A stretch of 64,000 nucleotides of DNA from Lantana camara (GCA_037501455.1 CM074865.1:34764501-34828500); one strand, 5' to 3'. Numbered from the stretch's first letter, positions 12,162-24,831 are shown. Numbers and translations are program-made. Notes: generated by a model not told the origin, from the letters alone.

Positions 12162-12433
12162 TGGCTAATGACAATTTCAAGCAATTTCTAGCTTAAGGTC
12201 CTTTAAATTAATTAATTGCGAATAACCCGAATTCCCCGTAACTACCACTTCATTTGGAAATTCTTTAGGTATATCGGCCATCTAATAAGTATAATAGAAT
12301 TTCTAGGATTGTTTGGTTTGTAATTAAACTTCGTTCGTTAAATCATGCATATGCTTTAAGTTGTGACCGGGCTTGTGTTTTCTTGTGTGAGAATTTCATT
12401 GCATTAGTTCGATGTTTTGTGGTGTAGGGTAAG

Positions 12434-15400
12434 TGTGACGCCCCGTTTTCTCGAAGGGCGTCCTTACGACATCAACAAGTAAGTCTCTACACTTATATGT
12501 GTTTAATTTAAGAGTTTTTGAATTATGTGATTTAATGTAAATTCAATTTAATATGTGTTCATTCGAATTATTCTAAGATTAATTGCCAACTTGATTAATT
12601 ACGCGCATATTTAACCCGAACCTTATAATTTGATTTAATTCAATTTATTCCATGAAATAATTGTCAAGTTGATTTTAAATCCATCATGTTACTTAACTTG
12701 TTTAATTTCGGTTTACTTGAATTCCTTGAGATTAATTGTCAATTATGTGTTTACAAAAGTGTCGTTAAATTGTACGAAAGGTTTCCAAAATTAAATTGAA
12801 TTAAACTCTAATTGGTAAATCTCTCTCTTTCATTGTAATTTATAAAATTTATGCGGAGCTTGAATGTTTAGTCGTAACTTTACCGATTTTATTTACAATT
12901 ATTTGTATGCGATATTTCTCTTTGCAACGCGATAAGGATACCCGGTTGTATATAGCTTGTGCACAAGACACATTTCTCCCAATCCCTTTTCTCTCTCTCT
13001 CCCCTCTCCCACTTTTTCTCCCGTGGGTACTATGCGCGGCTTTGGTTACGAGCCCATAACTCAATCGTTTCTCGACGGAATTCAACAAGCGAATAGTCCA
13101 TTTCGATTATCTCGGCGAGACGTACGCAAGAGTACTAATTTCATAGCCTAAAGACGAACGGTGTTGGAGTTATGGCCTGATTTCAGTAGCAGCAACGGAG
13201 CTACCAGACCGCCGCCACTTCGTCGGGGTTTCGCGGCGGTTTCCGGCCCTCCTCTTGAGACACGCGCCACATGCCCAGAAAGAAGACTTCCCGGCACAGT
13301 GGGTGACGTCAACGGCACTACCATCGGAGCAGAGACGGCGCCGCCCAAAGTTCGCGTCGGCGGCGGCCGTTACTGTAGCGGCGGGTTTCGCCGCCTTCCG
13401 GCGGGGTTTTTCGATGGGGCTTGATGGTTCCCAAGGTTTTTCGACCTCCTGAGTCCATTTCCAGCATCAATTTCACCAGATCTTGGCCGTAGGTGGTGGT
13501 TCCGGCGATGTGGGCTGCGGCAGAAACTTCGGCGGCCAACGGGGGCCTTTTCCGGCCATCTTTTGGCCTCGGGCTCTTCACGAAAGTTGTTCGGAACGAT
13601 GAGAAATAGTGGCCTATGATCAGGCGACTCCAGATTCGGTGGTTTGGCGGCGGATCGCGGCGGCAAAGTGGCGGTGCAACGGCGGCACTAGCTCCGAGGA
13701 TTTTTCCGGCGAGCTACCTTAGGGCTTTCGAAGAGCTCGTCATGGGTAACACAATGGCTTTTACAGATCGCATTTTGGTTCACCGGTTTGGAAGTAATTT
13801 GAGTTTGAAGATTTAGGGTTTTCGTGTTCTTAGATTTCAGATCTAGGACAATCGGCTTGGAATTTTCAGAAATTGATCAAGGATTCGGAACGGGCACGAA
13901 GACTTCATTCAGGACTGATTTTTCGGGATTTTTCCGGCGACCTTCGGTGGCGGCCCGGCCAAATTCCGGCAGCTACAGTGGTGGTGTTCCGGCGGCGTTT
14001 GGTCAGAATGTTCGTCTCGTTGTGGTGAGTTCAACGCCACTTTCCGTTCGTTAATCGGACACTCGATCTATTTATTACGAATTATTTTGCGTAATTGTGA
14101 TTATTTGAATTAATTATTTTAAGTGCAAATAAATTGGTTATTGTTGCTTTGTTGATCGAGATGTATTTCAATCGTATATGAAAACATGTATTGAATGGAT
14201 TGTGATATGCATGAATGATTTAATTTACAATTTAAATCCCGATGTGATGAATTTATACTATGTGTTTAGATATGAAGGGGTATTAGTGTAATATCTAGAA
14301 ACTAGTCTTTTATGTGACTAGATGAACTTTAATGATATTTTAGAAGAACGAACATGTTGTGATTTCTCTATATGGATTTGAGACGTTCTCAATGTTATGT
14401 TTGTTGTAAATTGTGTTTCCAATATTAAATTGAGATACATGAAAAATGCTTGAACAACTTGAGACTTTATGCATGATAGGAGTTAGAATTGTAATATCTT
14501 GATTTACTCTTACTACTTGAAAATAGTATATTACGAATTACAATAAATTGATAATTGTCATGTTTGTAAGTAATTAATTCCTAGTTGAATAATTGTATAA
14601 ACACTTTTATAAATAATTCTAAACTAAGGGGATGTATCCGTAATAATTCTAAACTTTTATAAATGACTTAGGGGATGTAAGTGTAATATTTGTGAAACTA
14701 TGAATGTGACTTGAGCTTGTGTACCAAACATGTTGTGAAGTCGTAAAGTATGATCTTAAGTGAATTAAATGCACTCTTTATTGGTATCAAGCATGCCATC
14801 TACGTATAACGACTTTGTATGTTTATATGATCAAGTTGCTCTTACTTATGCACTTTATAACTCGACATGAACTTGATGCTTAATTCTAATATTATAATTG
14901 AATCCTGTGACATTGGATGATTTAATATGCATTTTGTGAATACATTGACTTCCTAAATTGATCTTGCATCTTTGGATATGGAATTACGTGTCGATTGCTT
15001 GTAAATATGACCTTGTTGAGCATTGATATGCCTTGAATGACCACGACACCTTATCCAAGCACAACATGAACACTTATGCATAACCACGATCATGTTGAGC
15101 AACACCGTACGTCTTGTTTGGTTCATATAGAGTATAAGTCTGGGCTTCTGTATGTCTTGTCACAGAGTTTGGTGGTACCGGTGGGCCTGAGGTTTAGAGT
15201 GTTTGGCCCTTCACACTCTCAGACTCTACTTTCACGAGGTGAGGTTTAGGATTTTGTATAGTTACGTGCCCTATGGCCTTTACATGTTGATTTCTACCCT
15301 CGCATGCGAGTATACTCTATTATAGATATGTATGTGTTGAATATGATATGTTGATGATCTTGTGTGAGTCCTGCGTGGATGGAGGTCATGAGGCTTAAAG

Positions 15401-16620
15401 TTCCATCGCGTAGGAAGGGTGTAAATATAAAACCAGTTTTTGAGGCATATGTAAGCTATTTTGGAAAACAATTGTGTTCTAATTCTGTAGCGAGATTGCC
15501 ATGAAAGATTGGCGTATGTTATGTTATGATCTGTTCTGTTGTGGATCCTAGGAGTTGCGGGTAATGGGTCCCCCGGGACGGTTAGGGCCGTCGGGTTATT
15601 TACCCATTGCGTAGTTCCATTTGAGATATCATTGCGCGACCTTAGGGTGATGAGGGAGGCGTGATATCTTGAGCCTTCGGCTAAGGCCGGGGATGACTCT
15701 TGTGGGTTCGCTACCCTCTTGAGATCGAGTCTATTTTTAGACGGTGTTATTATAGATGGTTTTGGGGACTGTACATCCCCTCCATCATTGGTGTAGCGGT
15801 TGGATTGATTGTGATTTATGTTCTGACGAGTAAAGGTGGGAAGCTCGTACTCGCCGAGCAGTTGATTATGTTATGTTATGGGATTATGAATCGGGATAGA
15901 GTCTTTCTGGAAAATGGTTTCTAAACTTATATGTATATCTTATTCGGGTTCTTTCAAACGTTTTGGTATGTAACACCTATCCCCGGTTCATGAGTCCATC
16001 CTTTTTATTCTGTGCTATGCTCCTTATATATATATATTATGGGTGTGCGTTAGCCCCCTCACTCGGTCAAGTTGACGGACCCCTCATTTACACTTTTAGT
16101 TGCAGGTTGTTGGCGTTTGCTAGGCGGAAGTGAGTCATTTGAGTTGCACTTCGTCGGTCTAGTCTTTCTATTTGCATTTGTCTTTTCATACACTTTATTT
16201 ATGCTTTGACTAGTAGACTTGAGATTATACTTTACTATTCGGTAGCCCTGCGTGGCACTCTTATTCGGCCCCTTGTGGCACTTGATGATTATTACTTTAT
16301 GTTAATATTCGGGACTAGGGATTTATGCTAGTTAAACCCGTCACTTGTTATGTTTGTTGATCTATTATTCGGGATTAGGTATCTATGCTAGTTGAACCCG
16401 TCACCTGCTTTGTATGTTTTTTTTAAATGCTTCCGCTATCTTTTGTTATTGGTTTTAATTGCTTCCGCACTCTGAGTTTGACGAGTTAGATCCGCCTAGC
16501 CTAGTGTGTGAGTTTGTCTCCCGTTCGCTATGATTCGGATTCGGGCATGGACTTTCTATTTCATGACCGGGTCGGGGTCCTAGTGCTGGGGATGTGGCAT
16601 CCTCCGTTTGGGGTGTTACA
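12434..16620 (+). repeat. LARD 5' LTR
   Basis: The LTR runs TGTGACGCC to GTGTTACA. It contains a TATA box near position 515, a GC-rich block (about 13160-14000) in otherwise AT-rich sequence, and a foldable block around 15559-15605 (GGGTAA/TTACCC outside GACGG/CCGTC). Near 13520 it has about 22 bp absent from the 3' LTR. Confidence 0.92.
12949..12955 (+). promoter_or_regulatory. TATA box in LARD 5' LTR
   Basis: TATATAG at the same relative place as in the other two family LTRs. It would drive full-length RNA and imply a short U3 (about 0.55 kb) with most of the LTR transcribed as R/U5. Confidence 0.55.
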
Positions 16621-16628
16621 TCCTTAAG

Positions 16629-16640
16629 TGGTATCAGAGC
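16629..16640 (+). other. LARD primer binding site (initiator Met-tRNA)
   Basis: A perfect TGGTATCAGAGC lies eight bases after the LTR end. Confidence 0.92.
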
Positions 16641-17105
16641 TCTAGGTTGCAAAACCGAGCTCTTGAGTCGTGTTGAGTCTGTCTAGGTCGTACGGCATAG
16701 GAATAACTGCGCATTGCATTTGTTTGACTTGATATTTTGATCCTTCGGCATGAATTGTTTCGTGATTATATGATTGTGTGCACATTGTGACTTTGATTAT
16801 GCAACATCTTATTTTATGTGCTTTATAAATTACAACAAATTGTTTCATTTACGTAATACACTTGTTACATTTCATTCGCATCTTTAACCAGCATGCATCG
16901 AATTTAGTGTTTGAATTTCAAGGTGCCCTATGAGTCAACACTAAGATTTCCCTCCGTCAATACTACCTATTGGTCTACAACGAAAACACGCCATAATTCG
17001 AAGATGAAAGGATTCTTTACCAAGATCAATGGTCATGAAAAGGTTCAGAGTTGAAGGAATGAGATTTGCTATGTTGACTTACTATCTTAAAGTCAATTGA
17101 AAGAT

Positions 17106-17319
17106 GGAGTTTGATGAATTTTCACCTTGATGATTCGTTTATTTGGAAGTAGTCACATTGCTGAGGAAATGAGTCAATGGAGGAGAATCTGACCAAGTAG
17201 AACCGTTTTGAAGGAGTTTGATGAGCTTTCGCCTTGATGGTTCGTTTATTTGGAAGTAGTCACCTTGTTGATGGAAACGAGTTAATGTAGAAGAATCCGA
17301 TCAAATAAGATCCGAGCAA
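17106..17319 (+). repeat. Two-copy 107-bp tandem repeat in LARD interior
   Basis: Both units begin GGAGTTTGATGA and share TCGTTTATTTGGAAGTAGTC. The starts are 17106 and 17213. Confidence 0.75.
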
Positions 17320-18332
17320 GTTCAAGGAATGTGGATAGGTAACCATGTTACTTAAACAACGGGCTACAAACCATCGGTGAGTGTTGAAGGTTTTGGTGCC
17401 GTTTAGAGTTAACGAACGACAAGACAAGATTGATTGTTAGCTCTTTGGGTGTTTCTTCAAGATGAGATGGAAGACATTGTTGATGTGGGAATGGAATACC
17501 TAAATGAAGAAAGACTTTATCTAAGTTTCAGAATTATATACCATGGATTGCTTTGGGAAGTACTTAGCACCACGATCATCCAATGAAACTCTGAGGTAAA
17601 TATCTAATTGACAAACGAATCATGAACAACTCCTTGAAGATGAGCAGACTAAGATTTAACACATGAATGAGAATGCTTGGGAGAAACTGAAGATGATTCT
17701 AGATGAGCAAGGATTAAGGTCTAGTAAGGGCTTTGGTGATAAACGAGCTTTGCTGAGTTACCACTTTATGAAAAGACTCAAGACAAGAGGTTCAGATGAC
17801 AAGGGTTGCATTATTGTCGGCTTAAACAACTCCTACTGCTTCATCTCGACTTTCTTGTCAAGATTTTTACACTTTGGTTAACGATACGCCAAGCATTCAT
17901 GGCATTTGCATACATGCATCGTTTAAATACTCTTACCTTGTTTTGCTTAATGTGGGTGATGACTATTGTTGTTTTAATTGTGATAACTTGGATACCTGAT
18001 CTAGCAGTTGTAACTTGAAATTTCTACTTGTTTTGAGTTGTTGCTGAAATGAATGAGTTATGTACTTACGTGAACTATTCATGTTTATGTGATTTAAAAT
18101 TCTTTTGATTGCTCACTAACTTCTCATATAACATACATACATACTGTAACCCTGTTTTATAGGGATTCCATCGCGATATCCCCCTTGAGTTGAGGTATGA
18201 GCATTGAATCTATACTCAAGGGACACCGATATTAGTTGTATAAGGTACACCAAACATGCATCGCATACTTTTCGTCAAGTGTTACTATGATGTGTGTATG
18301 TATGAATAACTGATCAGTGAATTTATGTGCCA

Positions 18333-18704
18333 GAGAGACCTTAGATTCCCTCTTTTTACGTGTTGGAGAGATGTAGGATTCTCTCTATTTATGTGGTAGA
18401 AAGATGCTGGAATCTTTCTAAGTTTTGTGAGCGAGAGATGTTGGATTCTCTTGTCCTTAGATATTCAGGGATGTTGGATTCTCTTAAATCTAGGGGTTTG
18501 AGGAATGCTGGATTTTCTCAAACTAGAATGTTGGGAGAAGTTGGAATCTGCCCGACTTAGGTTGAGAGACGGGGTTCTCTCAATTATGTGTTTGGGAGAC
18601 AGGGCTCTCTCTTTTATATGTGCTCGAGAGACAGGGTTCTCTCTCTTGTGGGTGCTGAGGGACGGGGTTCTCTCACTTACGTGTTGAGAGATGGGATTCT
18701 CTCT
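18333..18704 (+). repeat. Array of twelve hairpin-forming units, about 32-bp period
   Basis: Units begin near 18333, 18365, 18398, 18433, 18466, 18499, 18532, 18562, 18592, 18625, 18655 and 18684. Each has a purine arm (GAGAGA-like), a centre such as TGTTGGAT or CGGGGT, and a pyrimidine arm (TCTCTC-like) able to pair with it. The arms differ between units yet mostly stay complementary (see findings). The array lies about 0.3 kb before the polypurine tract. Confidence 0.85.
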
Positions 18705-19016
18705 TGTTTGTTGTGGTTGCGTTACGCGTTGATCTGACTACGGGTTACAAATGGCGAGTCTGAGATGACAACGAGGTTGGGTGCAGTTGCAGCTATCCGA
18801 TCATGGAAATGACCGATCGAGTTCGAACAACTAGCGGATCAAGTACTCGCACGGACCTCGACTATAACAAGACATCCTAAAGGAGGTTCAGTGTAGATGG
18901 CCGGAGTAAGCCTCACCATTAGAGTTATGATCTCACGCGAGTTCGGGAGAAGGGTTGGAGCACTACAACTCGAGGATCTACATTTTTGCAGTGGAACCTG
19001 GGGACCAGGTTCTCTT

Positions 19017-19029
19017 AAGGGGGGAAGGT
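19017..19029 (+). other. LARD polypurine tract
   Basis: AAGGGGGGAAGGT immediately precedes the 3' LTR. Confidence 0.9.
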
Positions 19030-22000
19030 TGTGACACCCCGTTTTCTCGAAGGGCGTCCTTACGACATCAACAAGTAAGTCTCTACACTTATATGTGTTT
19101 AATTTAAGAGTTTTTGAATTATGTGATTTAATGTAAATTCAATTTAATATGTGTTCATTCGAATTATTCTAAGATTAATTGCCAACTTGATTAATTACGC
19201 GCATATTTAACCCTAACCTTCTAATTTGATTTAATTCAATTTATTCCATGAAATAATTGTCAAGTTGATTTTAAATCCATCATGTTACTTAACTTGTTTA
19301 ATTTCGGTTTACTTGAATTCCTTGAGATTAATTGTCAATTATGTGTTTACAAAAGTGTCGTTAAATTGTACGAAAGGTTTCCAAAATTAAATTGAATTAA
19401 ACTCTAATTGGTAAATCTCTCTCTCTTTCATTGTAATTTATAAAATTTATGCGGAGCTTGAATGTTTAGTCGTAACTTTACCGATTTTATTTACGATTAT
19501 TTGTATGCGATATTTCTCTTTGCAACGCGATAAGGATACCCGGTTGTATATAGCTTGTGCACAAGACACATTTCTCCCAATCCCTTTTCTCTCTCTCTCT
19601 CCTCTCCCACTTTTTCTCCCGTGGGTACTATGCACGGCTTTGGTTACGAGCCCATAACTCGATCATTTCTCGATGGAATTCAACAAGCGAATAGTCCATT
19701 TCGATTATCTCGGCGAGACGTACGCAAGAGTACTAATTTCATAGCCTAAAGACGAACGGTGTTGGAGTTATGGCCTGATTTCAGTAGCAGCGACGGAGCT
19801 ACCAGACCGCCGCCACTTCGTCGGGGTTTCGCGGCGGTTTCCGGCCCTCCTCTTGAGACACGCGCCACATGCCCAGAAAGAAGACTTCCCGGCACAGTGG
19901 GTGACGTCAACGGCACGGCCATCGGAGCAGAGACGGCGCCGCCCAAAGTTCGCGTCGGCGGCGGCCGTTACTGTAGCGGCGGGTTTCGCCGCCTTCCAGC
20001 GGGGTTTTTCGACGGGGCTTGATGGTTCCCAAGGTTTTTCGACCTCCTGAGTCCATTTCCAGCATCAATTTCACCAGATCTTGGCCGTAGGTGGTGGTTC
20101 CGGCGACGTGGGCAACGGGGGCCTTTTCCGGCCATCTTTTGGCCTCGGGCTCTTCACGAAAGTTGTTCGGAACGATGAGAAATAGTGGCCTATGATCAGG
20201 CGACTCCAGATTCGGTGGTTTGGCGGCGGATCGCGGCGGATCACGGCGGTAAAGTGGCGGTGCAACGGCGGCACTAGCTCCGAGGATTTTTCCGGCGAGC
20301 TACCTTAGGGCTTTCGAAGAGGTCGTCATGGGTAAGACAATGGCTTTTACAGATCGCATTTTGGTTCACCGGTTTGGAAGTAATTTGAGTTTGAAGATTT
20401 AGGGTTTTCGTGTTCTTAGATTTCAGATCTAGGACAATCGGCTTGGAATTTTCAGAAATTGATCAAGGATTCGGAACGGGCACGAAGACTTCATTCAGGA
20501 CTGATTTTTCGGGATTTTTCCGGCGACCTTCGGTGGCGGCCCGGCCAAATTTCGGCAGCTACAGTGGTGGTGTTCCGGCGGCGTTTGGTCAGAATGTTCG
20601 TCTCGTTGTGGTGAGTTCAACGCCACTTTCCGTTCGTTAATCGGACACTCGATCTATTTATTACGAATTATTTTGCGTAATTGTGATTATTTGAATTAAT
20701 TATTTTAAGTGCAAATAAATTGGTTATTGTTGCTTTGTTGATCGAGATGTATTTCAATCGTATATGAAAACATGTATTGAATGGATTGTGATATGCATGA
20801 ATGATTTAATTTACAATTTAAATCCCGATGTGATGAATTTATACTATGTGTTTAGATATGAAGGGGTATTAGTGTAATATCTAGAAACTAGTCTTTTATG
20901 TGACTAGATGAACTTTAATGATATTTTAGAAGAACGAACATGTTGTGATTTCTCTATATGGATTTGAGACGTTCTCAATGTTATGTTTGTTGTAAATTGT
21001 GTTTCCAATATTAAATTGAGATACATGAAAAATGCTTGAACAACTTGAGACTTTATGCATGATAGGAGTTAGAATTGTAATATCTTGATTTACTCTTACT
21101 ACTTGAAAATAGTATATTACGAATTACAATAAATTGATAATTGTCATGTTTGTAAGTAATTAATTCCTAGTTGAATAATTGTATAAACACTTTTATAAAT
21201 AATTCTAAACTAAGGGGATGTATGCGTAATAATTCTAAACTTTTATAAATGACTTAGGGGATGTAAGTGTAATATTTATGAAACTATGAATGTGACTTGA
21301 GCTTGTGTACCAAACATGTTGTGAAGTCATAAAGTATGATCTTAAGTGAATTAAATGCACTCTTTATTTGTATCAAGCATGCCATCTACGTACAACGACT
21401 TTGTATGTTTATATGATCAAGTTGCTCTTACTTATGCTCTTTATAACTCGACATGAACTTGATGCTTAATTCTAATATTATAATTGAATCCTGTGACATT
21501 GGATGATTTAATATGCATTTTGTGAATACATTGACTTCCTAAATTGATCTTGCATCTTTGGATGTGGAATTACGTGTCGATTGCTTGTAAATATGACCTT
21601 GTTGAGCATTGATATGGCTTGAATGACCACGACACCTTATCCAAGCATAACATGAACACTTATGCATAACCACAATCATGTTGAGCAACACCGTGCGTCT
21701 TGTTTGGTTCATATAGAGTCTAAGTATGGGCTTCTGTATGACTTGTCACAGAGTTTGGTGGTACCGGTGGGCCTGAGGTTTAGAGTGTTTGGCCCTTCAC
21801 ACTCTCAGACTCTACTTTCACGAGGTGAGGTTTAGGATTTTGTATAGTTACGTGACCTATGGCCTTTACATGTTGATTTCTACCCTTGCATGTGAGTATA
21901 CTCTATTATAGATATGTATGTGTTGAATATGATATGTTGATGATCTTGTGTGAGTCCTGCGTGGATGGAGGTCATGAGGCTTAAAGTTCCATCGCGTAGG

Positions 22001-23207
22001 AAGGGTGTAAATATAAAACCAGTTTTTGAGGCATATGTAAGCTATTTTGGAAAACAATTGTGTTCTAATTCTGTAGCGAGATTGCCATGAAAGATTGGCG
22101 TATGTTATGTTATGATCTGTTCTGTTGTGTATCCTAGGAGCTGCGGGTAATGGGTCCCCCGGGACGGTTAGGGCCGTCGGGTTATTTACCCATTGCGTAG
22201 TTCCATTTGAGATATCATTGCGCGACCTTAGGGTGATGAGGGAGGCGTGATATCTTGAGCCTTCGGCTAAGGCCGGGGATGACTCTTGTGGGTTCGCTAC
22301 CCTCTTGAGATCGAGTCTATTTTTAGACGGTGTTATTATAGATGGTTTTGGGGACTGTACATCCCCTCCATCATTGGTGTAGCGGTTGGATTGATTGTGA
22401 TTTATGTTCTGACGAGTAAAGGTGGGAAGCTCGTACTCGCCGAGCAGTTGATTATGTTATGTTATGGGATTATGAATCGGGATAGAGTCTTTCTGGAAAA
22501 TGGTTTCTAAACTTATATGTATATCTTATTCGGGTTCTTTCAAACGTTTTGGTATGTAACACCTATCCCCGGTTCATGAGTCCATCCTTTTTATTCTGTG
22601 CTATGCTCCTTATATATATATATTGTGGGTGTGCGTTAGCCCCCTCACTCGGTCAAGTTGACTGACCCCTCATTTACACTTTTAGTTGCAGGTTGTTGGC
22701 GTTTGCTAGGCGGAAATGAGTCATTTGAGTTGCACTTCGTCGGTCTAGTCTTTCTATTTGCATTTGTCTTTTCATACACTTTACTTATGCTTTGACTCGT
22801 AGACTTGATATTATACTTTACTATTCGGTAGCCCTGCATGGCACTCTCATTCGGCCCCTTGTGGCACTTGATGATTATTACTTTATGTTAATATTCGGGA
22901 CTAGGGATTTATGCTAGTTGAACCGGTCACTTGTTATGTTTGTTGATCTATTATTCGGGATTAGGTATCTATGCTAGTTGAACCCGTCACCTGCTTTGCA
23001 TGTTTTGTTTTAAATGCTTCTGCTATCTTTTGTTATTGGTTTTAATTGCTTCCGCACTCTGAGTTTGTTGAGTTAGATCCGCCTAGCCTAGTGTGTGAGT
23101 TTGTCTCCCGTTCGCTATGATTCGGATTCGGACATGGACTTTCTATTTCATGACCGGGTCGGGGTCCTAGTGCGGGGGATGTGGCATCCTCCGCTTGGGG
23201 TGTTACA
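19030..23207 (+). repeat. LARD 3' LTR
   Basis: It starts TGTGACACC and ends GTGTTACA, followed by the TSD GTAAG. It is nearly identical to the 5' LTR, apart from scattered substitutions, a lost segment of about 22 bp near 20113 and a gained GGATCACGGCGG-like repeat near 20235. Confidence 0.92.
19547..19553 (+). promoter_or_regulatory. TATA box in LARD 3' LTR
   Basis: TATATAG, equivalent to the site at 12949. From the 3' LTR it could drive readout transcription into the flanking sequence. Confidence 0.5.
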
Positions 23208-23212
23208 GTAAG

Positions 23213-23337
23213 GCTATGCTTTCATTCCTAGTTACATTACCTATTTTTTGTGTATTCATTAAGTGGAATTGAATTTCTCTCTTATCTTGATCCTAGTTCA
23301 TGCTTGAGGACAAGCATTGTCTAAGTGTGGGAGGATT
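23213..23337 (+). other. End of Athila/Tat-like interior with hairpin-purine module, copy 2
   Basis: This continues the sequence broken at 12433 by the LARD. ATGCTTG and CAAGCAT form a 7-bp stem around AGGA (23300-23317), followed by AAGTGTGGGAGGATT as polypurine tract next to the LTR. Confidence 0.6.
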
Positions 23338-24831
23338 TGATACGTCGTATAATTGTGGGATTATTGAGCTTGAATGGTGATATTTTATCCCGTGATTTAG
23401 TTTAATGGTGAACTATTAATCGGTTTAAAGGTTTCTTATAGGAATTACCTGTTTGCAAGGAATTTGATGAATTTTGAAAAAAATTGCACAAATTGGAGAT
23501 ATTGGAGGGTTTGTCACACGGAGGGGCCCTTTGTTTATTAAAAACTCGTGGACTTTGCTCCATCTTGTTTGCAAAGGGAAGAAGTATCAAATTTGGGCCC
23601 CAACAATTCAATATTCTATTGGGCTTCTAAGTGAATATGTGGGGAGATCAGTAGAAGCCCAGGCCCTTAATCTTACACTTGGTAAAACATGGCTGGAATT
23701 TGGAGAATTACGTGAGGGAATCAATGACATCGGTGAAGGCACGTTTTGGGGAATTAATGGGCTTAAAGGCACATGACGTTTTGAGAGAGTGGGGCAATAA
23801 TTCTGCAGAAACGTGGGCGTTACTTAGAGAACGTGGGAGAAGAAGCTTAGGAATAAAGTGGCCCACAAACGGGATTGCAGAGGATGATCTTTTACGCGTA
23901 CTTTGAGAGTGAATAATGTAGCAGCAACACGTCAGATTTGTAAAGCGGAACAATGGGAATGAGCAACAACTTTGAGATTAATTTCTTTTCCCTTATTTTT
24001 CGTTTATTCTAGACTAAGTTGATTTTAGTCAAGACTTACTTTGTTCAATTCAGCATGAATTGCTAAGTTTTGTATTAGTTGGGAATTTACGAATGATTAT
24101 GCTAGACTTGTGAGACTAGTTTACTCGAATTAATTGGTTCATCCTATCTGTATTGCTTCCGTTTCCTTGTCATTGCTTGTTAATTTGTTCTTTAATTCTG
24201 GCCAAATCTTGAATTGTTAATTTGCATATAGCTATCTTGAATTGACACTAGGATAAAATTCTTGTCTAATTTCGTGTCGAGGAGTTTGCGGTCTAATTGA
24301 GTGAAGCAGGAGTCTATGCATAACCGATTAGGATTAGTGTTTCTTTGGTGCTCAAAGTTGTCAATTGATTGAATCTTGGAGAGAGTCTCTAAAAGGTTAT
24401 CGGTTAATTAGGGGAGTAATTTTTAGGAGTTTCTTTGATTACTCTAAACCTAAGAAGAAACAAGGGAGCCAGAGGTAGTTGGCGACTATAGCTAATCTAG
24501 CATTCAATCAATGAAAATCTTGAGTCGATGATCATAGTCTATGTATAATTAGGAATTTCCCGACTAATTATCACCTATTGAATTATCTTGAATTTAATTT
24601 GAGTTTTTAGTTCTTAAGCCTTGTCTAATTTAATCGATTTTTATCGTTTTGTTTATTGTTAGCTTAATTGAAAATCTCAACCCCCCCCCCCTTTTAATTA
24701 TTTGTTTCAATTCCTTAGCATATTAAGAATACCGTCCAATCTCACCATGGATCGACCCTTTTCACCACTATTTGCAATTTATTTGTATTCGGTACTTGAG
24801 ACTTTATTTTTTGTGGCCTCGACACCCATCA
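23338..24831 (+). repeat. 3' LTR of the Athila/Tat-like element
   Basis: It starts TGATACGTCG directly after a purine tract and ends GACACCCATCA, a TG...CA LTR of about 1494 bp. An 11-base C run lies at 24681-24691. The partner LTR is outside the window or lost, so the right boundary is inferred from the CA end. Small frames near 23474-23950 match nothing I recognise. Confidence 0.6.

Larger units (their letters stand above)
11113..12433 (+). other. 3' region of an Athila/Tat-like gypsy element (host of the nest)
   Basis: Non-coding sequence between the copia 3' LTR and the LARD, continuing after the LARD at 23213. Two features suggest the 3' end of a large gypsy element. One is an inverted repeat followed by a purine run (AAGTGTGGGGGGATG, about 11394-11408). 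The other is the matching module just before the LTR at 23338. No protein similarity is visible. The lineage assignment rests on these motifs alone. The last 5 bp (GTAAG) are the LARD target duplication. Confidence 0.5.
16641..19016 (+). other. LARD interior, no intact gene
   Basis: About 2.4 kb without a credible gene. One frame near 17046-17115 reads VEGMRFAMLTYYLKVN before a stop. This faintly recalls the gypsy Gag motif VRFA...L...A..WW and may be a dead gag trace, but that is weak. A tandem repeat (17106-17319) and a hairpin array (18333-18704) follow. Confidence 0.6.
12434..23207 (+). mobile_element. Complete LARD-type retrotransposon, 10.8 kb
   Basis: Two LTRs of 4187 and 4178 bp, both starting TGTGAC and ending GTGTTACA, flank a 2409-bp interior. 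The perfect TSD GTAAG lies at 12429-12433 and 23208-23212. A Met-tRNA primer site and polypurine tract are in place, but no gag, pol or env frame is intact. Long LTRs with a short non-coding interior fit the LARD class, which must borrow proteins from an autonomous partner. A sample of about 1 kb shows roughly 1% difference between its LTRs. Confidence 0.9.

Noticed and set aside
17663..18018. Possible small genes in the LARD interior
   Set aside because: The 70-codon frames have no motif and no second copy to test conservation; chance frames are likely.
18333..18704. Regularly spaced repeats that might suggest a CRISPR-like array
   Set aside because: The repeats are degenerate, the intervals are not unique spacers, and the context is a plant retrotransposon.
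23474..23953. Overlapping frames of 75-100 codons on both strands in the Athila-like LTR
   Set aside because: They lie wholly inside an LTR, overlap one another and have no recognisable domain.
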